Below are positions 1 through 11,096 of a DNA stretch of 64,000 bases, one piece after another. The DNA is from Cherax quadricarinatus (lineage: Eukaryota; Arthropoda; Malacostraca; Decapoda; Parastacidae). How positions within the stretch are numbered: the first letter of the stretch is position 1; each line of letters opens with the position of its first letter. The notes under the pieces were generated by a model. That model worked only from the letters and a program-made list of their open reading frames with translations. It did no database searches and was not told where the DNA came from. A program made the position numbers and the translations under genes. The stretch lies in the NCBI RefSeq assembly GCF_038502225.1, contig NC_091312.1:27499190-27563189 (forward strand). The letters are read 5' to 3'.

Positions 1-820
1 TACACCAGTGGTGGCCTCCAACCAAGAGGGTGTAGTACAAGCTACACCAGTTGTTGCCTCCATCCAAGAGGGTTTAGTACAAGCTACACCAGTGGTGGCC
101 TCCAACCAAGAGGGTGTAGTACAAGCTGCACCAGTGGTGGCCTCCAACCAAGAGGGTGTAGTACAAGCTACACCAGTGGTGGCCTCCAACCAAGAGGGTG
201 TAGTACAAGCTACACCAGTGGTGGCCTCCAACCATAAGGGTGTAGTACAAGCTACACCAGTGCTGGCCTCAAACCATGGTGGTGTAGTACAAGCTACACC
301 AGTGGTGGCCTCCAACCAAGAGGGTGTAGTACAAGCTACACCAGTGGTGGCTTCCAACCAAGAGGGTGTAGTACAAGCTACACCAGTGGTAGCCTCCAAC
401 CAAGAGGGTGTAGTACAAGCTACACCAGTGGTGGCCTCCAACCAAGAGGGTGTAGTACAAGCTACACCAGTAGTGGCCTCCAACCAAGAGGGTGTAGTAC
501 AAGCTACACCAGTGGTGGCCTCCAACCAAGAGGGTGTAGTACAAGCTACACCAGTGGTGGCCTCCAACCAAGAAGGTGTAGTACAAGCTACACCAGTGGT
601 TGCCTCCAACCAAGAGGGTGTAGTACAAGCTACACCAGTGGTGGCCTCCAACCATGAGGGTGTAGTACAAGCTACACCAGTGGTGGCCTCCAACCATGAG
701 GGTGTAGTACAAACTACACTAGTGGTGGCCTCCAACCAAGAGGGTGTAGTACAAACTACACTAGTGGTGGCCTCCAACCGAAAGGGTGTAGTACAAACTA
801 CACTAGCGGTGACCTCCAGC
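1..820. repeat. 42-bp minisatellite, left block
   Basis: About 19 tandem copies of a 42-bp unit containing CCAGTGGTGGCCTCCAACC and GAGGGTGTAGTACAAGC. Because 42 is a multiple of three, one frame stays open as a 14-residue repeat with VVASNQEG at its core, and the opposite strand is open too. The units near the right edge (about 697-817) carry diagnostic variants (AACCGAAAGGG, TAGCGGTGACC) that recur in the right block. This is non-coding satellite DNA and continues beyond the left edge of the window. Confidence 0.95.
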
Positions 821-824
821 AGGC

Positions 825-1163
825 GTCTACACTATCCCCTGTGGGATCTGTCCCAAGAAATATGTAGGCGAGACAGGGAGAGATCTTACAGTCCGCCTGA
901 ATGAGCATCGAAATGCCTCTAACATAGACAATGTAAGGTGCGCCTGTGTCCTCCACAGAGACTCCACGGGGCATTTGATGAACTGGAATAAGGCACAACT
1001 CGTTCTCACCGAACCAGACCTCAGACGCCGACGGTGCCTAGAAGCCTCACTAATCGCCTTCACCGACACTATAGAACGCAACACTGGAAACTACAAAATT
1101 TCAAAAACATTGGCATACATGATACTTAAGCAGCACCAACCCAACAACACAGGAGTCACATGA
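825..1163 (+). pseudogene. Penelope-like retroelement, GIY-YIG endonuclease fragment
   Basis: One frame runs from 825 to the stop after 1163 without interruption (113 codons), although no start codon lies near its beginning. It opens with VYTIPCGICPKKYVGETGR, which carries the two-cysteine insert and the YVGETGR strand typical of the GIY-YIG endonuclease that ends Penelope-like reverse transcriptases. Next come an LNEHRNA segment, an H-x5-H (HRDSTGH) segment, a RCLEASLI helix with the expected catalytic glutamate, and an ERNTGNYKIS end. In this family the domain nicks target DNA for retrotransposition. The reverse transcriptase part is missing, so this is a 5'-truncated dead copy. It lies between two blocks of the same minisatellite. 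The family call is from motif recognition; a different GIY-YIG retroelement is the main alternative. Confidence 0.82.
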
Positions 1164-1427
1164 TTTCATCGTCTACCCGTCCTCATCATAGGTAGAGGTT
1201 GTTTTGATAAAGACCTGCCTCGCATGAGCCAGTAGACCTTCTACAGTGTTCCTCCATTCTTATGTTCTTATGACATTCCTCAGGTCACGTGCGTCACATC
1301 TCACTCTCCGCCTATATATATAGTCTTTCTACCTCTGTATGTTAGAAGTGATCAAGGTCCCAGGACCGAAACGTTTTCTAATAAATATGTTATAGTGTTT
1401 GCTTACGTGTCTTTCTAAACCCACACC
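1164..1427 (+). mobile_element. Probable Penelope-like 3' flank with embedded CR1-type tail
   Basis: Non-coding sequence that follows the GIY-YIG stop codon. It contains the CR1-type tail (1212-1272, listed separately) and then an AT-rich stretch with CCGAAACGTTTT near 1365-1377, before the minisatellite resumes at about 1428. I infer that it is the 3' untranslated part of the Penelope-like copy. No second copy in the window tests this. Confidence 0.45.
1212..1272 (+). mobile_element. CR1-type LINE 3' tail (short copy)
   Basis: GACCTGCCTCGCATGAGCC, then a conserved GTGTTCCTCC stretch, ending in TTCTTATG repeats. The same tail closes the longer LINE copies at 14.0 kb and 41 kb. The TTCTTATG octamer resembles the short 8-bp repeats known at the 3' ends of vertebrate CR1 elements. 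This copy is only the extreme 3' end, a severe 5' truncation. Confidence 0.7.
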
Positions 1428-2615
1428 AGTGGTTGCCTCTAACCAAGAGGGTTTAGTACAAACTACGCCAGTGTTGGCCTCTAACCAAGAAGGTTTAGTA
1501 TAAGCTACACCAGTGGTGGCCTCCAACCATGAGGGTGTAGTACAAACTACACTAGTGGTGGCCTCCAACCGAAAGGGTGTAGTACAAACTACACTAGCGG
1601 TGACCTCCACCCAAGAGGGTGTAGTACAAACTACACTAGTGGTGGCCTCCAACCAAGAGGATGTAGTACAAACTACACTAGTGGTGGTCTCCAACCAAGA
1701 GGGTGTAGTACAAACTACACTAGTGGTGGCCTCCAACCAAGAGGGTGTAGTACAAACTACACTAGTGGTGGTCTCCAACAAAGAGGGTGTAGTATAAACT
1801 ACACTTGTGGTGGCCTCCAACCAAGAGAGTGTAGTACAACGTACACCAATGGTGGTCTCCAACCAAGAGGGTGTAGTACAAGCTACACCAGTGGTGGCCT
1901 CCAGCCAAAAGGGTGTAGTACAAGCTACACCAGTGGTGGCCTCCATCCAAGAGGGTTTAGTATAAGCTACACCAGTGGTTGCCTCTAACCAAGAGGGTTT
2001 AGTATAAGCTACACCAGTGGTTGCCTCTAACCAAGAGGGTTTAGTACAAGCTACACCAGTGGTTGCCTCTAACCAAGAGGGTTTAGTACAAGCTACACCA
2101 GTGGTGGCCTCCAACCAAGAGAGTGTAATGCAAGCTACACCAGTGGTGGCCTCCATCCAAGAGGGTGTAGTACAAGCTACACCAGTGGTGGCCTCCAGCC
2201 AAAAGGGTGTAGTACAAGCTACACCAGTGGTGGCCTCCATCCAAGAGGGTTTAGTATAAGCTACACCAGTGGTTGCCTCTAACCAAGAGGGTTTAGTATA
2301 AGCTACACCAGTGGTTGCCTCTAACCAAGAGGGTTTAGTACAAGCTACACCAGTGGTTGCCTCTAACCAAGAGGGTTTAGTACAAGCTACACCAGTGGTG
2401 GCCTCTAACCAAGAGGGTTTAGTACAAGCTACACCAGTGGTGGCCTCCAACCAAGAGAGTGTAATGCAAGCTACACCAGTGGTGGCTTCAAACCAAGAGA
2501 GTGTAGTACAAACTACACCAGTAGTGACCTTCAAACTCCAGTGTGTGGTTACAAACCGTACTAGCAGTGACCTCCGACCTACAGGCTGTGGTACAAACGA
2601 CTTCATGACGGTCCA
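1428..2615. repeat. 42-bp minisatellite, right block
   Basis: Same 42-bp unit as at 1-820, about 26 copies, with more varied units (GTTGCCTCTAACC, AGAGTGTAATGC) and a decayed end at 2520-2615. Units at about 1528-1608 repeat the variant pair seen at the right edge of the left block, so the two blocks share a duplicated segment around the Penelope-like insert. Confidence 0.93.
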
Positions 2616-2763
2616 CTAACTACGTACAGTGTATAGAGCGGCTTGTTACTGGCCACGGCTCTCAACGCCGCAGAACCTCATCAGTTTTTCATGTCAACGG
2701 GCACCTCTACACTGATGATTCACTCTACATCAGACTAATCATCATCCATTGTATCATCTTTCA

Positions 2764-3045
<282 letters not shown>

Positions 3046-3440
3046 CAGAAAGTGCAATGGTTTACAACAAGACTAGTCCCGGAGCTGAGGAGTGTCGCCT
3101 ACGTGGAGAGGTAAAGGGAAATCAGCCTGACGACACTGGAGGACAGAAAAGATAGGAGGGACATGATAACGACATACAAAATACTGAGAGGAATTAATAA
3201 GGTGGATAGGGACAGCATGTTTCAGAGATGGGACACAGCAACAAGGGAAAACTCAGATGAGTCACAGGGATCTTAGGAAGTATTTCTTCAGTCATAGGAA
3301 GCGGAACAATCTGGAGGCAGGATCTATACATAGCTTTAAGAAGAGATACGATAAATCTCATGGAGCAGAAAGAGAGTGGACCTAATAGGGACCAGCGAAG
3401 AGGCGAGGCCAGAGGCTGTGACTCGACCCATCACAAATAG
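3046..3440 (+). pseudogene. CR1-group LINE, C-terminal fragment (family B)
   Basis: Translation gives TRLVPELRSVAYVER, then after a stop ISLTTLEDRKDRRDMITTYK and ILRGINKVD, matching the C-terminal part of the long family B copy at 11.1-13.5 kb (TRLVPELRGMSYEER, LTTLEDRRVRGDMITTYK). Several stops and an internal deletion make it a pseudogene. The end (ACTCGACCC, AATAGGCGAGTACACAC) matches that family's short 3' untranslated tail. Its 5' truncation point is in or next to (CA)n. Confidence 0.85.
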
Positions 3441-4049
3441 GCGAGTACACACTCCTATAAACACATTTTTAACATCAATAGAAAATGCATCCAAATTTAT
3501 ATGAAAGAATACAATACCTACCCACAATACATATATACTTCGTTATCCTAACAACGTGAGGAACTACACACATGTGCAACACTTGGGTATCTTTATTTGG
3601 AGATGTTTCGCCACCAAGGACTTTTTTTTCGGTTTAATACAGAGATGATATACGAAGACATTACAGGATGAGGTAATCAGTCCCTCAGCCTGGAAGACTT
3701 GAGAGAGCTTCGGGGGTCAAAGCCCCAGCTGCCCGGTCTGTGACCAGGCCTCGGTGTTCAATACCTTAGTCTAATTCCTTATATTATCGGTATTGAATAG
3801 TGTTATTGTAATAACAATTACATTAATAAAATAAGTATCTGTGTTACCAATTACATCAAAGAAACGAACCAGTTTTGATGTGCTGGTCATGAAATTTTTA
3901 GAACCATCTTGTCGCGTCCCCGCTGAAGGGATGGCACCGTCACACCCAGCGAACCCGTCACCTTATGGCACAGTCGTGTGCCAGATGATTTTTTTTTGCT
4001 ATTGACGGATAAAATCAACAACAATATACACCAGAAATGTCACTTCCAC
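3441..4049. other. Non-coding; one interspersed-repeat arm (family G) and a LINE-tail-like piece
   Basis: At 3567-3620, TGTGCAACACTTGGGTATC followed by TTTCGCCACC is a copy of the repeat family whose palindromic form is at 24.2 kb. At 3672-3695 GGTAATCAGTCCCTCAGCC is another part of it. At 3706-3765, GGGGTCAAAGCCCC and GACCAGGCCTCGG resemble the tail of LINE family C. Nothing gene-like is visible in 3765-4049. Confidence 0.5.
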
Positions 4050-5615
4050 CCCTACCAAAAAACATTACCGTCGCCGCCGCCACAATCACCATCACTACCA
4101 GCACATAACACTGCCACCACCATCACTACCAGCACATAACACTGCCACCACCATCGCTACCAGCATATAACACTGCCACCACCATCATTACCAGCATATA
4201 ACACTGCCACCACCATCACTACCAGCACATAACACTGCCACCACCATCACTACCAGCATATAACACTGCCACCACCATCATTACCAGCATATAACACTGC
4301 CACCACCATCACTACCAGCACATAACACTGCCACCACAATCACTACCAGCACATAACACTACCACCACCATCACTACCAGCATATAACACTGCCACCACC
4401 ATCACTACCAGCACATAACACTGCCACCACCATCACTACCAGCACATAACACTACCACCACCATCACTACCAGCACATAACACTACCACCACCATCACTA
4501 CCAGCACATAACACTGCCACCACCATCACTACCAGCACATAACACTGCCACCACCATCGCTACCAGCATATAACACTGCCACCACAATCATTACCAGCAT
4601 ATAACACTGCCACCACCATCACTACCAGCACATAACACTGCCACCACCATCACTACCAGCATATAACACTGCCACCACCATCATTACCAGCATATAACAC
4701 TGCCACCACCATCACTACCAGCACATAACACTGCCACCACCATCACTACCAGCACATAACACTACCACCACCATCACTACCAGCATATAACACTGCCACC
4801 ACCATCACTACCAGCACATAACACTGCCACCACCATCACTACCAGCACATAACACTACCACCACCATCACTACCAGCACATAACACTACCACCACCATCA
4901 CTACCAGCACATAACACTACCACCACCATCACTACCAGCACATAACACTACCACCACCATCACTACCAGCACATAACACTACCACCACCATCACTACCAG
5001 CACATAACACTACCACCACCATCACTACCAGCACATAACACTACCACCACCATCACTACCAGCACATAACACTACCACCACCATCACTACCAGCACATAA
5101 CACTACCACCACCATCACTACCAGCACATAACACTACCACCACCATCACTACCAGCACATAACACTACCACCACCATCACTACCAGCACATAACACTACC
5201 ACCACCATCACTACCAGCACATAACACTGCCACCACCATCACTACCAGCACATAACACTACCACCACCATCACTACCAGCACATAACACTGCCACCACCA
5301 TCACTACCAGCACATAACACTACCACCACCATCACTACCAGCACATAACACTGCCACCACCATCACTACCAGCACATAACACTACCACCACCATCACTAC
5401 CAGCACATAACACTGCCACCACCATCACTACCAGCATATAACACTACCACCACCATCACTACCAGCACATAACACTACCACCACCATCACTACCAGCACA
5501 TAACACTACCACCACCATCACTACCAGCACATAACACTACCACCACCATCACTACCAGCACATAACACTACCACCACCATCACTACCAGCACATAACACT
5601 ACCACCACCAACAAC
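4050..5615. repeat. 31-bp minisatellite A
   Basis: About 50 copies of a 31-bp unit with ACCAGCACATAACACT and a CCACCACCATCACT segment. The spacing was checked directly between neighbouring copies (for example 5058 to 5089). Units vary mainly at ACTGCC/ACTACC and at GCACATAAC/GCATATAAC. Variants are clustered, with blocks of identical neighbours at about 4860-5200, as expected from unequal exchange. Since 31 is not a multiple of three, no long frame persists. Confidence 0.96.
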
Positions 5616-5783
5616 AAAACCACAACAGAACAACAAGGCAACAAACACTTGGTCATCTCACCAGGACTAGGAAGAGCCGGGTCCTCACGTAGCGACTTCC
5701 TGCAAGTTGCAGCATCACCAGCTGCGTGAAGCTCACCGAACACCACGTGAACACAAAAAAATGGCATTGTAGCACTCCGATAG
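5616..5783. other. Unique spacer between two 31-bp arrays
   Basis: About 170 bp of single-copy-looking sequence with no recognisable coding or structural feature. It separates two minisatellites of equal period but unrelated sequence. Confidence 0.7.
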
Positions 5784-7075
5784 GTGTGTCATCCTGGTGG
5801 ATGTACCACCTGGGATGTAGCATCCTGGTGGATGTACCACCTGGGATGTAGCATCCTGGTGGATGTACCACCTGGGATGTAGCATCCTGGTGGATGTACC
5901 ACCTGGGATGTAGCATCCTGGTGGATGTACCACCTGGGATGTAGCATCCTGGTGGATGTACCACCTGGGATGTAGCATCCTGGTGGATGTACCACCTGGG
6001 ATGTAGCATCCTGGTGGATGTACCACCTGGGATGTAGCATCCTGGTGGATGTACCACCTGGGATGTGGCATCCTGGTGGATGTACCACCTGGGATGTGTC
6101 ACCCTGGTGGATGTACCACCTGGGATGTGGCATCCTGGTGGATGTACCACCTGGGATGTGGCATCCTGGTGGATGTACCACCTGGGATGTGGCATCCTGG
6201 TGGATGTACCACCTGGGATGTGGCATCCTGGTGGATGTACCACCTGGGATGTAGCATCCTGGTGGATGTACCACCTGGGATGTGGCATCCTGGTGGATGT
6301 ACCACCTGGGATGTGGCATCCTGGTGGATGTACCACCTGGGATGTGGCATCCTGGTGGATGTACCACCTGGGATGTAGCATCCTGGTGGATGTACCACCT
6401 GGGATGTGGCATCCTGGTGGATGTACCACCTCGGATGCGGCTTCCTGGTGGATGTACCACCTGGGATGTAGCATCCTGGTGGATGTACCACCTGGGATGT
6501 GGCATCCTGGTGGATGTATCACCTGGGATGTGGCATCCTGGTGGATGTACCACCTGGGATGTGGCATCCTGGTGGTTGTACCACCTGGGATGTGGCATCC
6601 TGGTGGATGTACCACCTGGGATGTGGCATCCTGGTGGTTGTACCACCTGGGATATAGCATCCTGGTGGATGTACCACCTGGGATGTGGCATCCTGGTGGA
6701 TGTACCACCTGGGATGTGGCATCCTGGTGGACGTACCACCTGGGATGTAGCATCCTGGTGGATGTACCACCTGGGATGTGGCATCCTGGTGGATGTACCA
6801 CCTGGGATGTGGCATCCTGGTGGACGTACCACCTGGGATGTAGCATCCTGGTGGATGTACCACCTAGGATGTGGCATCCTGGTGGATGTACCACCTGGGA
6901 TGTGGCATCCTGGTGGACGTACCACCTGGGACGTAGCATCCTGGTGGATGTACCACCTGGGATGTGGCATCCTGGTGGACGTACCACCTGGGATGTAGCA
7001 TCCTGGTGGATGTACCACCTGGGATGTGGCATCCTGTCGGATGTACCACCTATGATGTGGCATTCTGGCGGACAT
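5784..7075. repeat. 31-bp minisatellite B
   Basis: About 41 copies of a 31-bp unit with CATCCTGGTGGATGTACCAC and CTGGGATGT(A/G)G. The period is 31 (5790 to 5821). The unit lacks stops in several frames on both strands, so it gives open frames of up to about 460 codons with a 31-residue repeat. These have no other coding character. Variants include GACGTACC, GTTGTACC and GTCACCC. The edges at 6420-6450 and 7030-7070 are more diverged. Confidence 0.96.
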
Positions 7076-7433
7076 TACTATTTTTCTTTATTGTTTTCAG
7101 CATTAAAAATGGTAAATTATTGTGGTAAGAGTTGGAGGAATCGTTGCCACGTCGTCTACGACGCCAGAGACGGACTCCCCGACAATTACACGCAACCTTC
7201 AAAAATTTTACGGAAAATATATTTCCTTTTGTCTCGCCGAAATTGCTGATAATGATGTGGTCTTCCTGTTATGTACGATTTTTGAACGGATCTGTGTGTG
7301 TGTGTGCATTTGTTGGTTGTGTCTGTTGAGTACGTATAGCTGTGGGACGCGTCTGTTGTGTGTGTGATTGTTGGTTGTATTTGTTATGTGATTGTTGGTT
7401 ATGTTTGTTGTGTGATTGTTGGTTGTATCAGTT
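7076..7433. other. Non-coding with degenerate TG-rich tract
   Basis: 7076-7290 shows nothing recognisable. From 7291 the sequence becomes an interrupted TGTGTG/TTGGTTGT tract that leads into the (GT)n next to a LINE fragment. Confidence 0.6.
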
Positions 7434-7709
7434 GTGTGTGTGTGTGTACTCACCCATTTATACTCACCCATATGCAGTTGCAGGGGTCGATTCGTAGCTC
7501 CTGGCCCCACCTCATCGCGGGTCGTAACTAGGTTCCTTTTCCCCTTGCTGCAAGAGCTTTATCGTACCTCTTCTTAAAGCAATGTATGGATCCGGCCTCC
7601 ACTATATCACTCTTCAGACAACTATATCACTTCCTGACAACTCTATTAATGAAGAAATACTTTCTAACATCCCTGTAACTCATTTGAGTTTTCAACTTCC
7701 AGTTTTGTG
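7434..7709 (-). pseudogene. CR1-group LINE 3' fragment (family B), in GT-rich DNA
   Basis: On the minus strand this matches the final coding segment and 3' tail of the 11.1-13.5 kb LINE: compare CTCCTGGCCCC near 7500 and 11155, and AGAAATACTTTCTAACATC with AGAAATACTTCCTACTATC near 11296. It is 5'-truncated at about 7709. GTGTGTGTGT lies directly at its 3' side (7434-7448), and GTGTATGTGTGTGTCTG follows its 5' side. Confidence 0.8.
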
Positions 7710-7950
7710 TATGTGTGTGTCTGTCTGTCTGTTGAGTGTGTGGCTGTTGGACGTCTGTGTTGTGTGTGGCTGTTGATTGTGTCTGTTGTGTGATGTGACT
7801 GCTGGTTTGTCTGTTGTGTGGTGCTATTGGACGTATCTGTTATGAGTGTGTTTGACTTTTGGTTTTGTGTAGGGCTGTTGAACCTATCTGTTGCGTGTAA
7901 GTGTGTACGTGATTGTTGGTTTCGTCTGTTGTTTAAGACTAATAATGTGT
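7710..7950. repeat. Degenerate GT-rich tract
   Basis: Interrupted TGTGTG, CTGTTGTG and GTCTGTTG motifs, on the far side of the LINE fragment. Taken with the GT tract at 7291-7448, it suggests that the LINE piece lies inside an old GT array. Confidence 0.65.
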
Positions 7951-8050
7951 GTTATATTCAACTGTTATAAACGAGATACATAAATAATACTGAAAGAGAA
8001 AGAGACATGTATTCACCTTTAGACAACATTATGGGAACGTCTCGCCTACC

Positions 8051-8262
<212 letters not shown>

Positions 8263-11009
8263 ATGAGCTATGTGTAGAAAGAAATTTGGTAATAAGTAAT
8301 ACATATTTTACGAAAAAGAGGATAAATAAATATACAAGGTATGATGTAGCACGTAATGAAAGTAGTTTGTTAGATTATGTATTGGTGGATAAAAGGTTGA
8401 TGGGTAGGCTCCAGGATGTACATGTTTATAGAGGGGCAACTGATATATCGGATCATTATTTAGTTGTAGCTACAGTTAGAGTAAGAGGTAGATGGGAAAA
8501 GAGGAAGGTGGCAACAACAAGTAAGAGGGAGGTGAAAGTGTATAAACTAAGGGAGGAGGAAGTTAGGGCGAGATATAAGCGACTATTGGCAGAAAGGTGG
8601 GCTAGTGCAAAGATGAGTAGTGGGGGGGTTGAAGAGGGTTGGAATAGTTTTAAAAATGCAGTATTAGAATGTGGGGCAGAAGTTTGTGGTTATAGGAGGG
8701 TGGGGGCAGGAGGAAAGAGGAGTGATTGGTGGAATGATGAAGTAAATGGTGTGATAAAAGAGAAAAAGGTAGCTTACGAGAGGTTTTTACAAAGCAGAAG
8801 TGTTATAAGAAGAGCAGAGTATATGGAGAGTAAAAGAAAGGTGAAGAGAGTGGTGAGAGAGTGCAAAAGGAGAGCAGATGAAAGAGTGGAAGAGGCACTG
8901 TCAAGAAATTTTAATGAAAATAAGAAAAAATTTTGGAGTGAGTTAAACAAGTTAAGAAAGCCTAGGGAAAGTATGGATTTGTCAGTTAAAAACAGAGTAG
9001 GGGAGTTAGTAGATGGGGAGAGGGAGGTATTAGGTAGATGGCGAGAATATTTTGAGGAACTTTTAAATGTTAAGGAAGAAAGGGAGGCGGTAATTTTATG
9101 CACTGGCCAGGGAGGTATACCATCTTTTAGGAGTGAAGAAGAGCAGACTGTAAGTGTGGTGGAGGTACGTGAGGCATTACGTAGAATGAAAGGGGGTAAA
9201 GCAGCTGGAACTGATGGGATCATGACAGAAATGTTAAAAGCAGGGGGGGATATAGTGTTGGAGTGGTTGGTACTTTTGTTTAATAAATGTATGAAAGAGG
9301 GGAAGGTACCTAGGGATTGGCGGAGAGCATGTATAGTCCCTTTATATAAAGGGAAAGGGGACAAAAGAGATTGTAAAAATTATAGAGGAATAAGTTTACT
9401 GAGTATACCAGGAAAAGTATACGGTAGGGTTATAATTGAAAGAATTAGAGGTAAGACAGAATGTAGAATTGCGGTCGAACAAGAAGGTTTCAGAGTGGGT
9501 AGGGGATGTGTAGATCAAGTGTTTACATTGAAGCATATATGTGAACAGTATTTAGATAAAGGTAGGGAAGTTTTTATTGCATTTATGGATTTAGAAAAGG
9601 CATATGATAGAGTGGATAGAGGAGCAATGTGGCAGATGTTGCAAGTATATGGAATAGGTGGTAAGTTACTAAATGCTGTAAAGAGCTTTTATGAGGATAG
9701 TGAGGCTCAGGTTAGGGTGTGTAGAAAAGAGGGAGAATACTTCCCGGTAAAAGTAGGTCTTAGACAGGGATGTGTAATGTCACCATGGTTGTTTAATATA
9801 TTTATAGATGGGGTTGTAAAAGAAGTAAATGCTAGGGTGTTCGGGAGAGGGGTGGGATTAAATTATTGGGAATCAAATTCAAAATGGGAATTGACACAGT
9901 TACTTTTTGCTGATGATACTGTGCTTATGGGAGATTCTAAAGAAAAATTGCAAAGGTTAGTGGATGAGTTTGAGAATGTGTGTAAAGGTAGAAAGTTGAA
10001 AGTGAACATAGAAAAGAGTAAGGTGATGAGGGTATCAAATGATTTAGATAAAGAAAAATTGGATATCAAATTGGGGAGGAGGAGTATGGAAGAAGTGAAT
10101 GTTTTCAGATACATGGGAGTTGACGTGTCGGCGGATGGATTTATGAAGGATGAGGTTAATCATAGAATTGATGAGGGAAAAAAGGTGAGTGGTGCGTTGA
10201 GGTATATGTGGAGTCAAAAAACGTTATCTATGGAGGCAAAGAAGGGAATGTATGAAAGTATAGTAGTACCAACACTCTTATATGGATGTGAAGCTTGGGT
10301 GGTAAATGCAGCAGCGAGGAGACGGTTGGAGGCAGTGGAGATGTCCTGTCTAAGGGCAATGTGTGGTGTAAATATTATGCAGAAAATTCGGAGTGTGGAA
10401 ATTAGGAGAAGGTGTGGAATTAATAAAAGCATTAGTCAGAGGGCAGAAGAGGGGTTGTTGAGGTGGTTTGGTCATTTAGAGAGAATGGATCAAAGTAGAA
10501 TGACATGGAAAGCATATAAATCTATAGGGGAAGGAAAGAGGGGTAGGGGTCGTCCTCGAAAGGGTTGGAAAGAGGGGGTAAAGGAGGTTTTGTGGGTGAG
10601 GGGCTTGGACTTCCAGCAAGCGTGCATGAGCGTGTTAGATAGGAGTGAATGGAGACGAATGATACTTGGGACCTGACGATCTGTTGGAGTGTGAGCAGGG
10701 TAATATTTAGTGAAGGGATTCAGGGAAACCGGTTATTTTCATATAGTCGGACTTGAGTCCTGGAAATGGGAAGTACAATGCCTGCACTTTAAAGGAGGGG
10801 TTTGGGATATTGGCAGTTTGGAGGGATATGTTGTGTATCTCTATACGTATATGCTTCTAAACTGTTATATTCTGAGCACCTCTGCAAAAGCAGTGATAAT
10901 GTGTGAGTGTGGTGAAAGTGTTGAATGATGATGAAAGTATTTTCTTTTTGGGGATTTTCTTTCTTTTTTGGGTCACCCTGCCTCGGTGGGAGACGACCGA
11001 CTTGTTGAA

Positions 11010-11027
<18 letters not shown>
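8263..11027 (+). mobile_element. RTE-type LINE, copy 1 (family A), 5'-truncated
   Basis: The element starts within the last part of the endonuclease domain, right at the edge of a (TA)n array. It carries one long reading frame, then a 3' untranslated region of about 350 bp ending in GGGTCACCCTGCCTCGGTGG, GACTTGTTG and an A-rich run (about 11008-11027). Another (TA)n array begins at once. The same 3' region recurs at 32.24 kb (minus strand) and 63.2 kb (plus strand), which defines the family and its 3' end. Confidence 0.9.
8286..10676 (+). CDS. RTE-type LINE ORF: endonuclease C-terminus and reverse transcriptase
   Basis: A 796-residue open frame. The true frame is also open upstream to at least 8265, so the first ATG is probably not the native start. 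Residues 1-60 are the end of an apurinic-type endonuclease ([19 protein letters not shown] with S55-D56-H57). A basic linker follows. The reverse transcriptase spans about 290-560, with [27 protein letters not shown] (catalytic D435), [12 protein letters not shown] and FADD at 541-544 (catalytic D543/D544). The C-terminus has [17 protein letters not shown] and GRGRPRKGW, which fit the RTE clade. The protein would copy element RNA at a nicked chromosomal target. Most of the endonuclease is missing, so the copy cannot move on its own, but no internal stop or frameshift is seen. The clade call is from motifs, not a tree. Confidence 0.9.
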   Translation: MVISNTYFTKKRINKYTRYDVARNESSLLDYVLVDKRLMGRLQDVHVYRGATDISDHYLVVATVRVRGRWEKRKVATTSKREVKVYKLREEEVRARYKRLLAERWASAKMSSGGVEEGWNSFKNAVLECGAEVCGYRRVGAGGKRSDWWNDEVNGVIKEKKVAYERFLQSRSVIRRAEYMESKRKVKRVVRECKRRADERVEEALSRNFNENKKKFWSELNKLRKPRESMDLSVKNRVGELVDGEREVLGRWREYFEELLNVKEEREAVILCTGQGGIPSFRSEEEQTVSVVEVREALRRMKGGKAAGTDGIMTEMLKAGGDIVLEWLVLLFNKCMKEGKVPRDWRRACIVPLYKGKGDKRDCKNYRGISLLSIPGKVYGRVIIERIRGKTECRIAVEQEGFRVGRGCVDQVFTLKHICEQYLDKGREVFIAFMDLEKAYDRVDRGAMWQMLQVYGIGGKLLNAVKSFYEDSEAQVRVCRKEGEYFPVKVGLRQGCVMSPWLFNIFIDGVVKEVNARVFGRGVGLNYWESNSKWELTQLLFADDTVLMGDSKEKLQRLVDEFENVCKGRKLKVNIEKSKVMRVSNDLDKEKLDIKLGRRSMEEVNVFRYMGVDVSADGFMKDEVNHRIDEGKKVSGALRYMWSQKTLSMEAKKGMYESIVVPTLLYGCEAWVVNAAARRRLEAVEMSCLRAMCGVNIMQKIRSVEIRRRCGINKSISQRAEEGLLRWFGHLERMDQSRMTWKAYKSIGEGKRGRGRPRKGWKEGVKEVLWVRGLDFQQACMSVLDRSEWRRMILGT

Positions 11028-11091
<64 letters not shown>
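11028..11091. repeat. (TA)n microsatellite between two LINEs
   Basis: About 64 bp of TA joining the A-rich 3' end of RTE copy 1 to the 3' end of the oppositely oriented CR1-group LINE. Confidence 0.96.

Positions 11092-11096
<5 letters not shown>

Noticed and set aside
5653..7075. Frames of 394 to 459 codons on both strands
   Set aside because: Read-through of the 31-bp array B, with mutually exclusive frames on both strands.
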